Origin: an uncultured Ruminococcus sp.
Lineage (GTDB): Bacteria > Bacillota > Clostridia > Oscillospirales > Ruminococcaceae
NCBI GenBank assembly: GCA_902776945.1
Contig: CACYSH010000016.1
Coordinates: forward strand, 1-60,002
Length of the DNA: 60,002 nt
Direction: 5' to 3'
Shown here in pieces: positions 50,631 through 58,626 of the stretch; the first letter of the stretch is position 1, and each line of letters starts with the position of its first letter. The position numbers and the translations under genes are program-made. Below the pieces are notes generated by a model. That model was given only the letters and a program-made list of their open reading frames with translations. It was not told the DNA's origin and did no database searches.

Positions 50631-52553
50631 ATGTTTGATAAGATATTGCTGTTTGACGTATGTGCAGTTCCAGTCTACCTTATCATTATTGCGACGACCA
50701 TTATCCGCAAAATGTATAAGGGCAGATCGAACCGCCTTTACCTTGAGGTAGCGGTCTTTGCTTTTGCCGCCGACCTCTGCGAGATAGTCGAAAAGCTCGC
50801 GTTTGTAGGCTACACCTTCGGCACGGGATTTGTGTTTTGGGTGAAAATGTGCGAATACGCCTATTTTATCACCCGAAACGCCGTGAACGTTTCGTACCTT
50901 TTCTTTATCATCTCGACTACCAAAACATGGTATAAGATAGACAAGGTACTGCCGAGACTGTTCATTATGCTCCCCTATCTCAGCATAGTTACAATGCTCG
51001 CCACCAACGAGATAACAGGCTGGGTTTTCACCGTCACCATTGAGCAGGGCTACCAGCGCGGCTCGAATATGATCGTTGTTTACGCCTTTGCGGCTTGCTA
51101 TCTTGTAATCGGCGTTATCTATCTTATCGTTCACCGCCACACGCTCGATCTCGGTTCTTTTATAACGCTCATGCTGATGTACGTTATAAACCTGACATCG
51201 GTGCTTTTGCAGTATCTTTATCCGAGATATATAATAGAATCGTTCGCCACCTCGCTGACCGTGCTTTTTGTCGTGCTGTATGTACAGCGCCCCGAATTGC
51301 AGGTAGATACAAGCACAGGTCTGCCCGGCTACCGCGCCTACTGCGAGGAGATCGGCAAGATAAGAGTGACGGGTCACGATACGCGCATTGTCATGATAAG
51401 TCTTAGAAACGCCGCCGAGATGAGCAGCTATTTAAGAGAATCGTATTCAAGCTACATACACATAATCGACACGGAGATACGCGCTTTCGCAAAGCGCGAA
51501 AAAATATCCTGCGAGCTTTATTTCGAGCCGCCCGGCAATTTCTACGCCGTGCTTGACGACGACACCTACAACCCCGTGCAGGCGATACCCTCGATAAAAG
51601 ACCGCATCCGCACGATCGCCGCCGATATACTCGAAACAGGCGCACAGCCCGATATGCACATTGTCAGCGTGACTTTCCCGAAGGAGATACGCACCATTGA
51701 CGAGCTGCTGCGGTTCGGACATAACTTTGCGCGTTTCTCAGATTACAGCCGCATATACGTCCGCGCAGAAGCGATAACCGACAGCCGCGATTATCAGATA
51801 GAAACGCACATCGACGAGATACTTAACCGCGCAGTAGTATCGGGAAAGCTCGGTATACGCTATCAGCCTATATGGTCAGTCGCGGAAAACGGCTTCAACT
51901 GCGCGGAGGCGGTCATCGAGCTTAAAGACGTAGTTTACGGCAGCATCGACCCCGAACTGCTGATAAACGCCGCCGAAGAGCGCGGTCTTATAGTCAGCCT
52001 GAGCAACCGCTATCTTGAAGAGGTATTCACTTTCATGGGCAGCGAGAGCTTCAAAAAGCTGGGCTACAAGCACATCTGCGTGCGGCTGCCCGTTTCTCAG
52101 TGCATGAGAATGGATCTGACCGACACTATATGGAATCTGCGCGAGCGTTTCAGGGTAAATCCCGCGCACATCGCCTTTGAGATCAAAGAGACCTCTTACG
52201 AGAACATGAGCCGCGTATTCAACGAAAATCTGAAAAAGCTCTCGACGCAGGGGTTCAGGATAGTGCTTGACGGCTTCGGCAGCGGATATTCAAACTTCAT
52301 GCACCTGCTTGATATGCCGATAAACGCGGTGCGCCTTGACAAAAGCATAGTAAAGGCTTCGGATTCCGAAGACGGCAAGAAGATACTGAGCGGCGTTATA
52401 GACATTCTGCGCGGCATTTCGCTCACGGTCATGGTTCAGGGTGCCGACGATCAGCAGACATCGTTAATGCTTGCGGGTTCGGGCTGCGATATGATACAGG
52501 GGAGTTACTACTCACCGCCCGTAGAAAAGGACGAGCTTGAAAACGTAAAGTGA
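50631..52553 (+). CDS. Membrane protein with decayed GGDEF and EAL domains
   Basis: 640 residues. Seven or so TM segments (1-220) are followed by a GGDEF-like domain lacking the GGDEF motif (about 225-385) and an EAL-like domain (about 390-640). The EAL motif reads EAV (426-428), DDFGTG is LDGFGSGYSN, and the second Glu of the later EGVE motif is replaced by QGAD. Several metal-binding acids are missing, so c-di-GMP hydrolysis is unlikely. I infer a c-di-GMP receptor or a partner of the other proteins in this island. GAGGAAAG precedes the ATG. Confidence 0.85.
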   Translation: MFDKILLFDVCAVPVYLIIIATTIIRKMYKGRSNRLYLEVAVFAFAADLCEIVEKLAFVGYTFGTGFVFWVKMCEYAYFITRNAVNVSYLFFIISTTKTWYKIDKVLPRLFIMLPYLSIVTMLATNEITGWVFTVTIEQGYQRGSNMIVVYAFAACYLVIGVIYLIVHRHTLDLGSFITLMLMYVINLTSVLLQYLYPRYIIESFATSLTVLFVVLYVQRPELQVDTSTGLPGYRAYCEEIGKIRVTGHDTRIVMISLRNAAEMSSYLRESYSSYIHIIDTEIRAFAKREKISCELYFEPPGNFYAVLDDDTYNPVQAIPSIKDRIRTIAADILETGAQPDMHIVSVTFPKEIRTIDELLRFGHNFARFSDYSRIYVRAEAITDSRDYQIETHIDEILNRAVVSGKLGIRYQPIWSVAENGFNCAEAVIELKDVVYGSIDPELLINAAEERGLIVSLSNRYLEEVFTFMGSESFKKLGYKHICVRLPVSQCMRMDLTDTIWNLRERFRVNPAHIAFEIKETSYENMSRVFNENLKKLSTQGFRIVLDGFGSGYSNFMHLLDMPINAVRLDKSIVKASDSEDGKKILSGVIDILRGISLTVMVQGADDQQTSLMLAGSGCDMIQGSYYSPPVEKDELENVK

Positions 52554-52558
52554 AAGCA

Positions 52559-52621
52559 AAACCAAAAGTCTTAGGAAGGGGTGGCACGAACAAGTTCGTG
52601 CAGGGGGAAACTGAGCGGTTC
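52559..52621. repeat. Intergenic repeat, copy 3
   Basis: The motif (52559-52580) is followed after 3 nt by the hairpin GCACGAACAAGTTCGTGC (52584-52601), a G-run and CTGAGCGGTTCA. Confidence 0.7.
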
Positions 52622-52752
52622 ACATCTCGTGAGAAATAGCAAGAAGAGCGGTCTGAACAAGTTTGCATGAACAGAGTTCATTCCGACAGGCGATATTTCG
52701 CAAACGATTTGCGCGAAGGTCAGAAAATCGCGGCGGTGGGAAAAATCGTGCC

Positions 52753-52786
52753 GACAAGCGGCGGGAGCAATCCCCTGCCCTACAAT
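52753..52786. repeat. Hairpin repeat of the CTACA type
   Basis: GGCGGG-AGCAAT-CCCCTGCC, followed by CTACAA. Same family as 35-56. Confidence 0.4.
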
Positions 52787-52798
52787 ATTTACCTATAA

Positions 52799-52950
52799 AT
52801 GAGCGTTTTTGGTAAAATAAAAAAATCCAGACTATCACAAGGGACGAATACGCACAGAGCGGCTTTTTTACGCTTGTAAGGGAAAACGACGGGCGCGACA
52901 CCCGCGAGGAGGTCTTAGCCGCGCTTGCAGAACATTTCCGACTTGAATGA
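52799..52950 (+). pseudogene. Possible frameshifted small gene, fragment
   Basis: A short frame starts at ATG 52799 (MSVFGKIKK). After a run of seven A (52819-52825), the coding-like sequence continues one frame over as IQTITRDEYAQSGFF, TLVRENDGRDTREEV and LAALAEHFRLE, ending at TGA 52948. One extra A would join them into a 50-residue protein. The second part has good protein character but no start codon of its own. No ribosome binding site is visible. Family not recognised. The GNAT start overlaps just downstream. Confidence 0.4.
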
Positions 52951-52960
52951 GGTGATCAAT

Positions 52961-53407
52961 ATGAAGCTGACAAAACTTGACATACGCGACAAGGAGATAA
53001 TAAAGGAGCTTTTCCGCGCCGTCTTTACAAACGAACCCTGGAATGACGACTGGAGCGACGAGGAGCAGCTTGACGCATACATTACCGACCTTACGGGAAA
53101 TCCCAACTCGCTGACGTTCGGATATTTCGAAAACGGACGGCTGATCGGCATGACAATGGGCTGCATAAAGCACTGGTTCCGCGGAACGGAGTATGTCATC
53201 GACGAATTTTGCATACTGACGGAACGGCAGGGCTGCGGGATAGGCAGCGCGTTTTTCAACGAGCTGGAGCGCGCACTTACCGGAATGGGGATATATCACA
53301 TATTCTTGCAGACCGACGAAAATATGCCCGCTTACGGCTTTTACAAAAAGCGCGGTCTGACCGAGCTTAAAGGACACGTTTCGTTTGCAAAAAGTCTGCG
53401 CGAGTGA
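52961..53407 (+). CDS. GNAT-family N-acetyltransferase
   Basis: 148 residues. Begins MKLTKLDIRDKEIIKELF; the acetyl-CoA loop is ERQGCGIGSAFFNELE near residue 87, and the end YGFYKKRGLTEL is typical of GNAT beta-7. Substrate unknown. GAGGTG lies 6 nt before ATG 52961. It is followed by a strong terminator. Confidence 0.85.
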   Translation: MKLTKLDIRDKEIIKELFRAVFTNEPWNDDWSDEEQLDAYITDLTGNPNSLTFGYFENGRLIGMTMGCIKHWFRGTEYVIDEFCILTERQGCGIGSAFFNELERALTGMGIYHIFLQTDENMPAYGFYKKRGLTELKGHVSFAKSLRE

Positions 53408-53426
53408 TTATTATATGCAAACAAAT

Positions 53427-53460
53427 ACCCCTCACAAATGCTGTGAGGGGTTCTTTTTTT
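53427..53460 (+). terminator. Terminator after the GNAT gene
   Basis: CCCCTCAC and GTGAGGGG form an 8-bp stem, loop AAATGCT, followed by TTC and seven T. Confidence 0.88.
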
Positions 53461-53715
53461 CGTTTTATTCCCCAAATTGCAATACCAACCTGCAACTTGG
53501 GGGTGGGAAAATTATGCCGTCTGTAGCAAGACGGCTTTTTGGCGTTGTGGGGGAGGGTTTGACGATTACCAAGGACGATTCTGCCGACGGAAAAGCGCGA
53601 GGACTTATTTGCCTTGCATCGGGCTTTATCGTGTTCGCGGTATCGAAGGCTTATACGCTCAACTGCGGCATAACTTCGGTGAGCTGCACATTTTCTTCGA
53701 AAGCTGCACAGTTTT
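53461..53715. other. Intergenic stretch with hairpins, no clear gene
   Basis: Holds GCCGTCT-GTAGCA-AGACGGC followed by five T (53515-53539), another terminator-like stem. A frame starting at ATG 53514 reads through to 53768 but has no ribosome binding site, no recognisable family and runs through the terminator stem below, so I do not call it. Confidence 0.4.
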
Positions 53716-53757
53716 ACCAAAAAGCAAACCGCCCCATTCTCTTTCGGAACGGGGCGG
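53716..53757 (-). terminator. Terminator after the dCache/GGDEF-like gene
   Basis: CCGCCCC (53729-53735) and GGGGCGG (53751-53757) form a stem with further partial pairing. On the minus strand it is followed by TTTGCTTTTTGG. Confidence 0.75.
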
Positions 53758-53821
53758 TCAAACTGTAAAAGGATACTATAAATCAGCCGAATATTCTCAT
53801 CAGCAAACAGAGAACTGTGAA

Positions 53822-55363
53822 TTACATCGAATCGAGATTTAAGAACGCAAACTGACCCAGCGGGCTGCTGCCGTTTTGTTCTGCCATATCCTTGAGAACT
53901 GCAACGATCGTGGTGGAAAGTTCATCGGCAGTACATACGGCTGCGATCTTATAGGCAACACTGATCTCGCCGTCAGGGATCTCCTGTTTCTTGATCAATT
54001 CGCTCTGTGCTTTTAAGATCTCGCCGGCAACCTGATTATAGGAAAGGGAAGAACTGTCATTTTTCAGGATCGTGATAACAAATTCGTCGTCACCTGTTCT
54101 GTAAACCTTTCCGTCCGGGAATGCTTCCGTCAAAACCTGTGCAGTACGGCAGAGTACCGCGTCGCCTGCATCATTGCCGAACTGCATATTGATCGCAGCG
54201 AGATCTTTAATATCGAACATAACGCAGTAGCAGGGGTGATTGGAGTCAGTCTTGATATTATCAATATCGACAGAGAACGACACACGGTTCTTTACTTCTG
54301 TCAGAATATCCTGGAACATCGCTGCCTGGAGAGAATCTTCAGTTGCGGCGTTTTTCTGGATCTGGAGACCGAGCTTACGGTTGACGCTCTCCTGGTGCGC
54401 ATTGATGATACCGAAAATACCAACCAGCAGCAGGATCAGGATGCCGAAGATCAAAACAAAGATCTGGAGCTGGTTTCTCATGCCGTAAACTTCCGAAGAA
54501 GGCGCATTAAAGAGCAGCGTCCAGCCATAATCATTCAGATAAACATAGGTGGAAAGCATCTTTGTACCGGTGCTGTCATCCTTGAATTCACCAATGCCTT
54601 CATATTCTCCCGAACCCGAAAGGATCGTAGCATTGATATTCTGAATATCCGGTAATGTGCAGACTTGACCGATCTTCGAAGGATCCGAATCATACAGGTA
54701 CACATTATCCTTGGCATTGATCAGCAGGTAGGAGGCGTTTTCAAGACCGGAGATCTGCATTGTCGCGAGGTCACTCAGCGTTTTTTCAGACTGGACAGCG
54801 AGACCGACAAAGCCGATCGGCTTGTTGCCGTCGAAAATACCCTTATAGATCGCAACGACCTGTTTGCCGGTGGACGGGGAGATCAGAATGCCGGCGGTAT
54901 AGGTATCATCGCCCGCTTCGTTCAGCGCATTATGGAGCTGCTCCAGACGATCGCCCTCACGGATGACTACGCCGACTGTGTCCAGATTGCTGTGCGTCAG
55001 AGTTTTGGAATTCCAGTCACAGATGTAGAGACCTTCAAGGTCGCCAATATCGGATGCAAAATCGGAGTTATATTGCTGTGCCTGCTTCGTTGCTTCGGGA
55101 TCATTCGGGTTGAGCAGCAGATTTTTGACATCACTTGAATGACTGAAGTTATCCAGAGTATCTTCAGCCCAGACCACATAGTCTTTGATGACCTTTGCAC
55201 GCTCGGCAGCAACGGTCTGCATATTGTTCTGTGCATTTTTTGCCGTGATCCGGCTGACTGAAACCGTCATAAATGTAATCAGGATCGCCATGACTGCCAG
55301 AACACCGATCAGAATCCAGGTGATCGGTGAGAGCTTTTTCGGTTTTTTTTCCTTTGTAGCCAT
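53822..55363 (-). CDS. dCache sensor with decayed GGDEF domain
   Basis: 513 residues. A short basic N-terminus, TM1 (about 13-35), an extracytoplasmic double-Cache-type sensor (about 40-290) that often binds small ligands, TM2 (about 298-322), then a GGDEF-like domain. The active-site motif reads GDDEF instead of GGDEF, and the usual DxLTGLxNR is DILTEVKNR. I infer reduced or no cyclase activity. AAAGGA lies 9 nt before the ATG. It follows the deaminase-fold gene by 47 nt on the same strand. Base composition appears AT-richer than the core genes. Confidence 0.85.
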   Translation of the reverse strand: MATKEKKPKKLSPITWILIGVLAVMAILITFMTVSVSRITAKNAQNNMQTVAAERAKVIKDYVVWAEDTLDNFSHSSDVKNLLLNPNDPEATKQAQQYNSDFASDIGDLEGLYICDWNSKTLTHSNLDTVGVVIREGDRLEQLHNALNEAGDDTYTAGILISPSTGKQVVAIYKGIFDGNKPIGFVGLAVQSEKTLSDLATMQISGLENASYLLINAKDNVYLYDSDPSKIGQVCTLPDIQNINATILSGSGEYEGIGEFKDDSTGTKMLSTYVYLNDYGWTLLFNAPSSEVYGMRNQLQIFVLIFGILILLLVGIFGIINAHQESVNRKLGLQIQKNAATEDSLQAAMFQDILTEVKNRVSFSVDIDNIKTDSNHPCYCVMFDIKDLAAINMQFGNDAGDAVLCRTAQVLTEAFPDGKVYRTGDDEFVITILKNDSSSLSYNQVAGEILKAQSELIKKQEIPDGEISVAYKIAAVCTADELSTTIVAVLKDMAEQNGSSPLGQFAFLNLDSM

Positions 55364-55410
55364 ATTATCTAATCCTTTCTATAATAAATTTTTGTATGAT
55401 GATGCTTGAT

Positions 55411-56091
55411 TTACTTCTTCTTGAAGAGCTTTTTAATGAACTCGCTCTCTTCCGGTTCGTCGTTGCCAATGTCCTTTCCGGCATTTGCCAATCCGTTGAC
55501 TCTGTCCTTCAGCTTGCTGCCGCTGGATTTTTTGGCACGCACATATGCACTGCTATACTTGGATGTCACGCTCGGATTCTGCGGCGAGAACGGCATATTG
55601 ACAAAGCCGGACATCGAAGCCTGCCCGAACATCCCGTTCTGCGGCTGTGCGCCGTTCTGCATATTTCCGTACATCTGACCGCCTGCGGGCATACCCTGAT
55701 TAAATCCGGCATTGCCGTTCATCTGACCAAGCTGTGCAAGCGGTATCATACGATCGGGCAGGACTATCTGACAATTTGCATTCTGCGGAGCCAGGCTGAT
55801 AATAAAGCCGGCACATTGGGCGCATGGGAGCATCGCCTGTAATGACATGACATTGATCAGCAGGATAAACTCCGCAATAAATTCCCCGCTTGCCTGCATA
55901 CGCTGCATCGCATCAACTTCAGCATGAACATTCACCTGCATACCATTTTGCATTTCAAAATGATTGACGCCAAAGAATACGCGCTGTGATGCCGCCGAGA
56001 TTACGCAAACAGTGTCCTCCGGTGTACATTGACCAGTGTTTAGTTTTTGCATTGCGATGTCTTGTGCGACTTTGTACAGTTTCTGAAACAT
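55411..56091 (-). CDS. Cytidine-deaminase-fold protein with low-complexity tail
   Basis: 226 residues. Residues 1-120 have the deaminase zinc signatures VHAEVDAM (HAE) near residue 55 and LPCAQCAGF (PCxxC) near 89. In the family these bind zinc and supply the catalytic Glu. Residues about 125-200 are rich in Asn, Gln, Gly, Met and Pro (MNGNAGFNQGMPAGGQMYGN and similar), an unusual extension. The end is acidic, then lysine-rich. The substrate is unknown; nucleoside, nucleotide or nucleic acid are possible. AAGGAGG lies 8 nt before the ATG. Confidence 0.72.
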   Translation of the reverse strand: MFQKLYKVAQDIAMQKLNTGQCTPEDTVCVISAASQRVFFGVNHFEMQNGMQVNVHAEVDAMQRMQASGEFIAEFILLINVMSLQAMLPCAQCAGFIISLAPQNANCQIVLPDRMIPLAQLGQMNGNAGFNQGMPAGGQMYGNMQNGAQPQNGMFGQASMSGFVNMPFSPQNPSVTSKYSSAYVRAKKSSGSKLKDRVNGLANAGKDIGNDEPEESEFIKKLFKKK

Positions 56092-56174
56092 TCACAACTC
56101 CTCCTTCTTTTTTCACATTTCGCAGCAGTTCCCGTGACAAGAACTGATGTCCTCGCATTCGTTTTACGAGTTGT

Positions 56175-56204
56175 CTACATTATACCACATTATTCCACAT
56201 TTTG
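56175..56204 (-). promoter_or_regulatory. Three 10-bp direct repeats over the promoter of the deaminase gene
   Basis: On the + strand three 10-bp units (CTACATTATA, CCACATTATT, CCACATTTTG) lie head to tail at 56175, 56185 and 56195. The first contains the -10 TATAAT of the minus strand (56179-56184). One helical turn per repeat suggests a protein binding site. The -35 is weak, consistent with an activator or repressor site. Confidence 0.45.
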
Positions 56205-56390
56205 TATTATATATCTACTAATAAAGTGTAGAAAAAATGTAAAATATAAACGAGCGTTTTTGAGCAAATTGCATAAATAATTATCGCTAATTTAAGCCTT
56301 TTCATGAAAAAAGCGGGAGTAACCCCCCGCCATACAGGCTTTGTGATAGTCTGAATTTGTGCAAATTGATTATACTGCTCATTTATAGTT

Positions 56391-56537
56391 TTAAATTATC
56401 CTATCCTCATTGACGATCCTGCGAAGCCTGTCAGGGTACTTGCTGTCAGAATAGTGAAGATGATACCTGATGAAGCCGGTACTGTATGTCTTGCTTTCGA
56501 CAGCGAGCGGATCGGTGTTGAAGTGCGTGATAGTCAC
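56391..56537 (-). pseudogene. C-terminal gene remnant
   Basis: An open stretch reads ITHFNTDPLAVESKTYSTG, then FIRYHLHYSDSKYPDRLRRI and VNEDRII before TAA. It has good protein character but only a GTG (56535-56537) and no ribosome binding site; a TGA lies five codons upstream. I take it as the end of a lost gene. It lies just beyond the GIY-YIG gene. The rest of the gap 56205-56390 is AT-rich with a CCCCCCGCC-type hairpin near 56312 and nothing else. Confidence 0.4.
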
Positions 56538-56593
56538 GCTGTTGATGATTCAACTGGATTCGGGAATATTTAGGCAGATCATATTGATTCTCT

Positions 56594-57445
56594 TTAGTTG
56601 TCATTCATTCCGAACTTGTTGCTCAATAGTCTTGCTTTCCATTTGCTCTCTATTCTTATAACATCTTCGGGGATTATTGTTTTGGGGAGTATTTGAAGTA
56701 TAGAAAACTGAAAAGCGTGGTATCTTTCGGGATAGTCACAGATAAGCTCTTCCATTTTCTTGTTATGCCCGTGATGTGAGTTTACATAGCAGCACCATCT
56801 GCCGAATAAACCATCTTCACCGTAAGCCGAGCCTACATATTGTTTGCCTGTTTCCGTATCAACGATAAGATAGACAGCATTTACAGATTTCAGCGCAACG
56901 TGCCATGCCTCGTAAATCTCTTTGTTATCCACAATCTCTTTCAACTGGTCATACGAAAGAAGCACATCTTCATATCCCATAAATACTTTCTTCTCATCTG
57001 GCATTAGTGAAATAATAGGTTTTTCGGTCGTTCCCTTTTGATGCCACATACGGGTAGAGGTGCCCCAGTCTATGGTCAGCTTTCCCTCGTATTCCTTTAA
57101 TATATCTATTTTGGTTAGATCGTATATTGCTCCATTTCCTTTGTAACCGTCGGCCTCTTTGGCGGGCATTCCTTCCGGCAGCATATCGGGAGTATCTGCA
57201 ACATAACCTCCGACTTTGTATATTGTGTAAAGTTGAGCCAATGTGCCTTTGCCGCTTATAAACACAACCCAGTAGTCATATCCTTTTTTAAAGTCTTTTC
57301 TTTGATGACGAGTGTATTCATATATTTTTCCTCTGTCAGCACATTCCTTAAAAACTGTATCTGAAAGCGCGTGTCTGATTAGTTTGACTTTTGTTGGGTC
57401 TAAACCCACTTTTTTCAGGACATCGGAAAAATAGAGAATTGCCAT
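56594..57445 (-). CDS. GIY-YIG domain protein
   Basis: 283 residues. The C-terminal third (about 185-275) is a GIY-YIG nuclease-type domain: AVYLIVDTETGKQYVGSAYG, FGRWCCYV and IESKWKARLL, the last with the family Glu. The N-terminal 180 residues (SDVLKKVGLDPTKVKLIRHA, then a WVVFISG segment) I do not recognise; they may bind DNA. Such proteins occur as stand-alone nucleases in mobile or defence settings, but function here is unknown. GAGGTG lies 8 nt before ATG 57445. The sequence is AT-rich compared with the core genes. Confidence 0.75.
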   Translation of the reverse strand: MAILYFSDVLKKVGLDPTKVKLIRHALSDTVFKECADRGKIYEYTRHQRKDFKKGYDYWVVFISGKGTLAQLYTIYKVGGYVADTPDMLPEGMPAKEADGYKGNGAIYDLTKIDILKEYEGKLTIDWGTSTRMWHQKGTTEKPIISLMPDEKKVFMGYEDVLLSYDQLKEIVDNKEIYEAWHVALKSVNAVYLIVDTETGKQYVGSAYGEDGLFGRWCCYVNSHHGHNKKMEELICDYPERYHAFQFSILQILPKTIIPEDVIRIESKWKARLLSNKFGMNDN

Positions 57446-57513
57446 ATTATTCACACCTCTCAAATCTAATGAATGACTTTCCGTCCTTTTCAGCAGGAGC
57501 TTTGTGCAGTAAT

Positions 57514-58209
57514 CTACATCAAAGTCTGCTCGTTGATTATCAGATGAAATTCAAGATCAAGAAAACCGGCTGCTTTGCGGCAAAGCAGCATACGCTCCAT
57601 AAATATTTCGAAATATTCGCCAATTTCTCCGTATCTTGTATCAATATCGAGCTTTAGCTTTATGGCTGTATGTTCCTGGTTTATCTTTAACACGGAAGAC
57701 TTAACGGAATAGTTCACCCTGTCATGAATATCATAATTTCTTTTGTCATTATCCTGAACTCTGCTTCTTCTGACATCGGATTTATCAGCTAAAATAAGCG
57801 CCGCGGCGATATTGCTTACGGGCAAGCCGCAGCCTTCGTCATGGTTGCCGATCGCTTTGATTATAGGCGCTATATCCTCGGCAGGGATACCCATTTTATC
57901 AAGCAGATAAAATGTCATCATAGCGCCCGACTGACTGTGATCCTCGCGGTTTATGACATTTCCAAGATCGTGCATCCATGCTGCCGTTAATGCAAGGTCA
58001 ATTGTATGGTCGTCAAAACCCAATGTCTCTAAAATATATCCCACGCGATCGGCAACAACGCCGATGTGAGCAAAGCTGTGTTCCGTATAACCAATTGCCT
58101 GCATGGATTCGTTCTGCGCTTTTATATACACGCTTATATCGTGGTCATGTTTTATCCTGTTGAAAAGCGGAAATCTGTCTGCATTATCCTGATCGCTACT
58201 CATTTTCAT
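57514..58209 (-). CDS. HD-domain phosphohydrolase
   Basis: 231 residues. HD-type metal residues are visible: EHSFAHIG near residue 43, WMHDLGNVI near 80, GNHDEG near 128 and ADKSDVRR near 147. The family hydrolyses nucleotide or other phosphates; the substrate is unknown. The C-terminal 60 residues are strand-rich (TAIKLKLDIDTRYGEIGEYF). The start is uncertain between ATG 58209 and 58203; GAGGAG lies 13 nt upstream. The same family is found near GGDEF proteins in gut clostridia by my recollection, not checked. Confidence 0.8.
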   Translation of the reverse strand: MKMSSDQDNADRFPLFNRIKHDHDISVYIKAQNESMQAIGYTEHSFAHIGVVADRVGYILETLGFDDHTIDLALTAAWMHDLGNVINREDHSQSGAMMTFYLLDKMGIPAEDIAPIIKAIGNHDEGCGLPVSNIAAALILADKSDVRRSRVQDNDKRNYDIHDRVNYSVKSSVLKINQEHTAIKLKLDIDTRYGEIGEYFEIFMERMLLCRKAAGFLDLEFHLIINEQTLM

Positions 58210-58312
58210 GGCTTAAAATCAACTCCTCTGAAAGATATTTTATTGTGTGAATTATAGTAAACAACAAAATAAATTGCACATCACAAAGCCCACAAAAACG
58301 CAAAGTGAGGGC

Positions 58313-58400
58313 AAACCAAAAGTCTTAGGAAGGGGGGCTGCATTAACTATGTTAATGCCAGCAAGCTCGTACAAAGAGTCTTCCCCCAAAGAATGAGCGG
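58313..58400. repeat. Intergenic repeat, copy 4
   Basis: The motif (58313-58334) is followed by the hairpin GCATTAACTATGTTAATGC (58340-58358) and TGAGCGGTCACA. The flank carries AAATAAATTGCACAT, also found beside the inverted-repeat element at 32014. Confidence 0.68.
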
Positions 58401-58439
58401 TCACAGTCTCATAAGAAATAGCAAGAAGCCAATCTGTAC

Positions 58440-58539
58440 AAAATTAAAATCGGCAATTTTTTTGTTTCCGTCACGTTATGCAGAACTATTCAATTGTGTG
58501 TTTTTGTTGGATTTTCTTGAAATTGCCGATTTTAATTTT
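58440..58539. repeat. Inverted-repeat (MITE-like) element
   Basis: AAAATTAAAATCGGCAATTT at 58440-58459 is perfectly complementary to 58520-58539, with 60 bp between. No coding sequence. A near-copy of one arm (caaaataaaaatcggcaat) occurs near 41733, next to the ferredoxin remnant. Confidence 0.65.
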
Positions 58540-58626
58540 AACTGTTCAGATTGCGGCTATTACCCGGAGCTTGCGTTTTTTGCGGGCTTTGTCATTTTTA
58601 CGAAATCGCTTATTTATATTACAGCA

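Noticed and set aside
53514-53768. Possible gene on the + strand after the GNAT gene
   Set aside because: No ribosome binding site, no recognisable domain, and it runs through two terminator-like stems.
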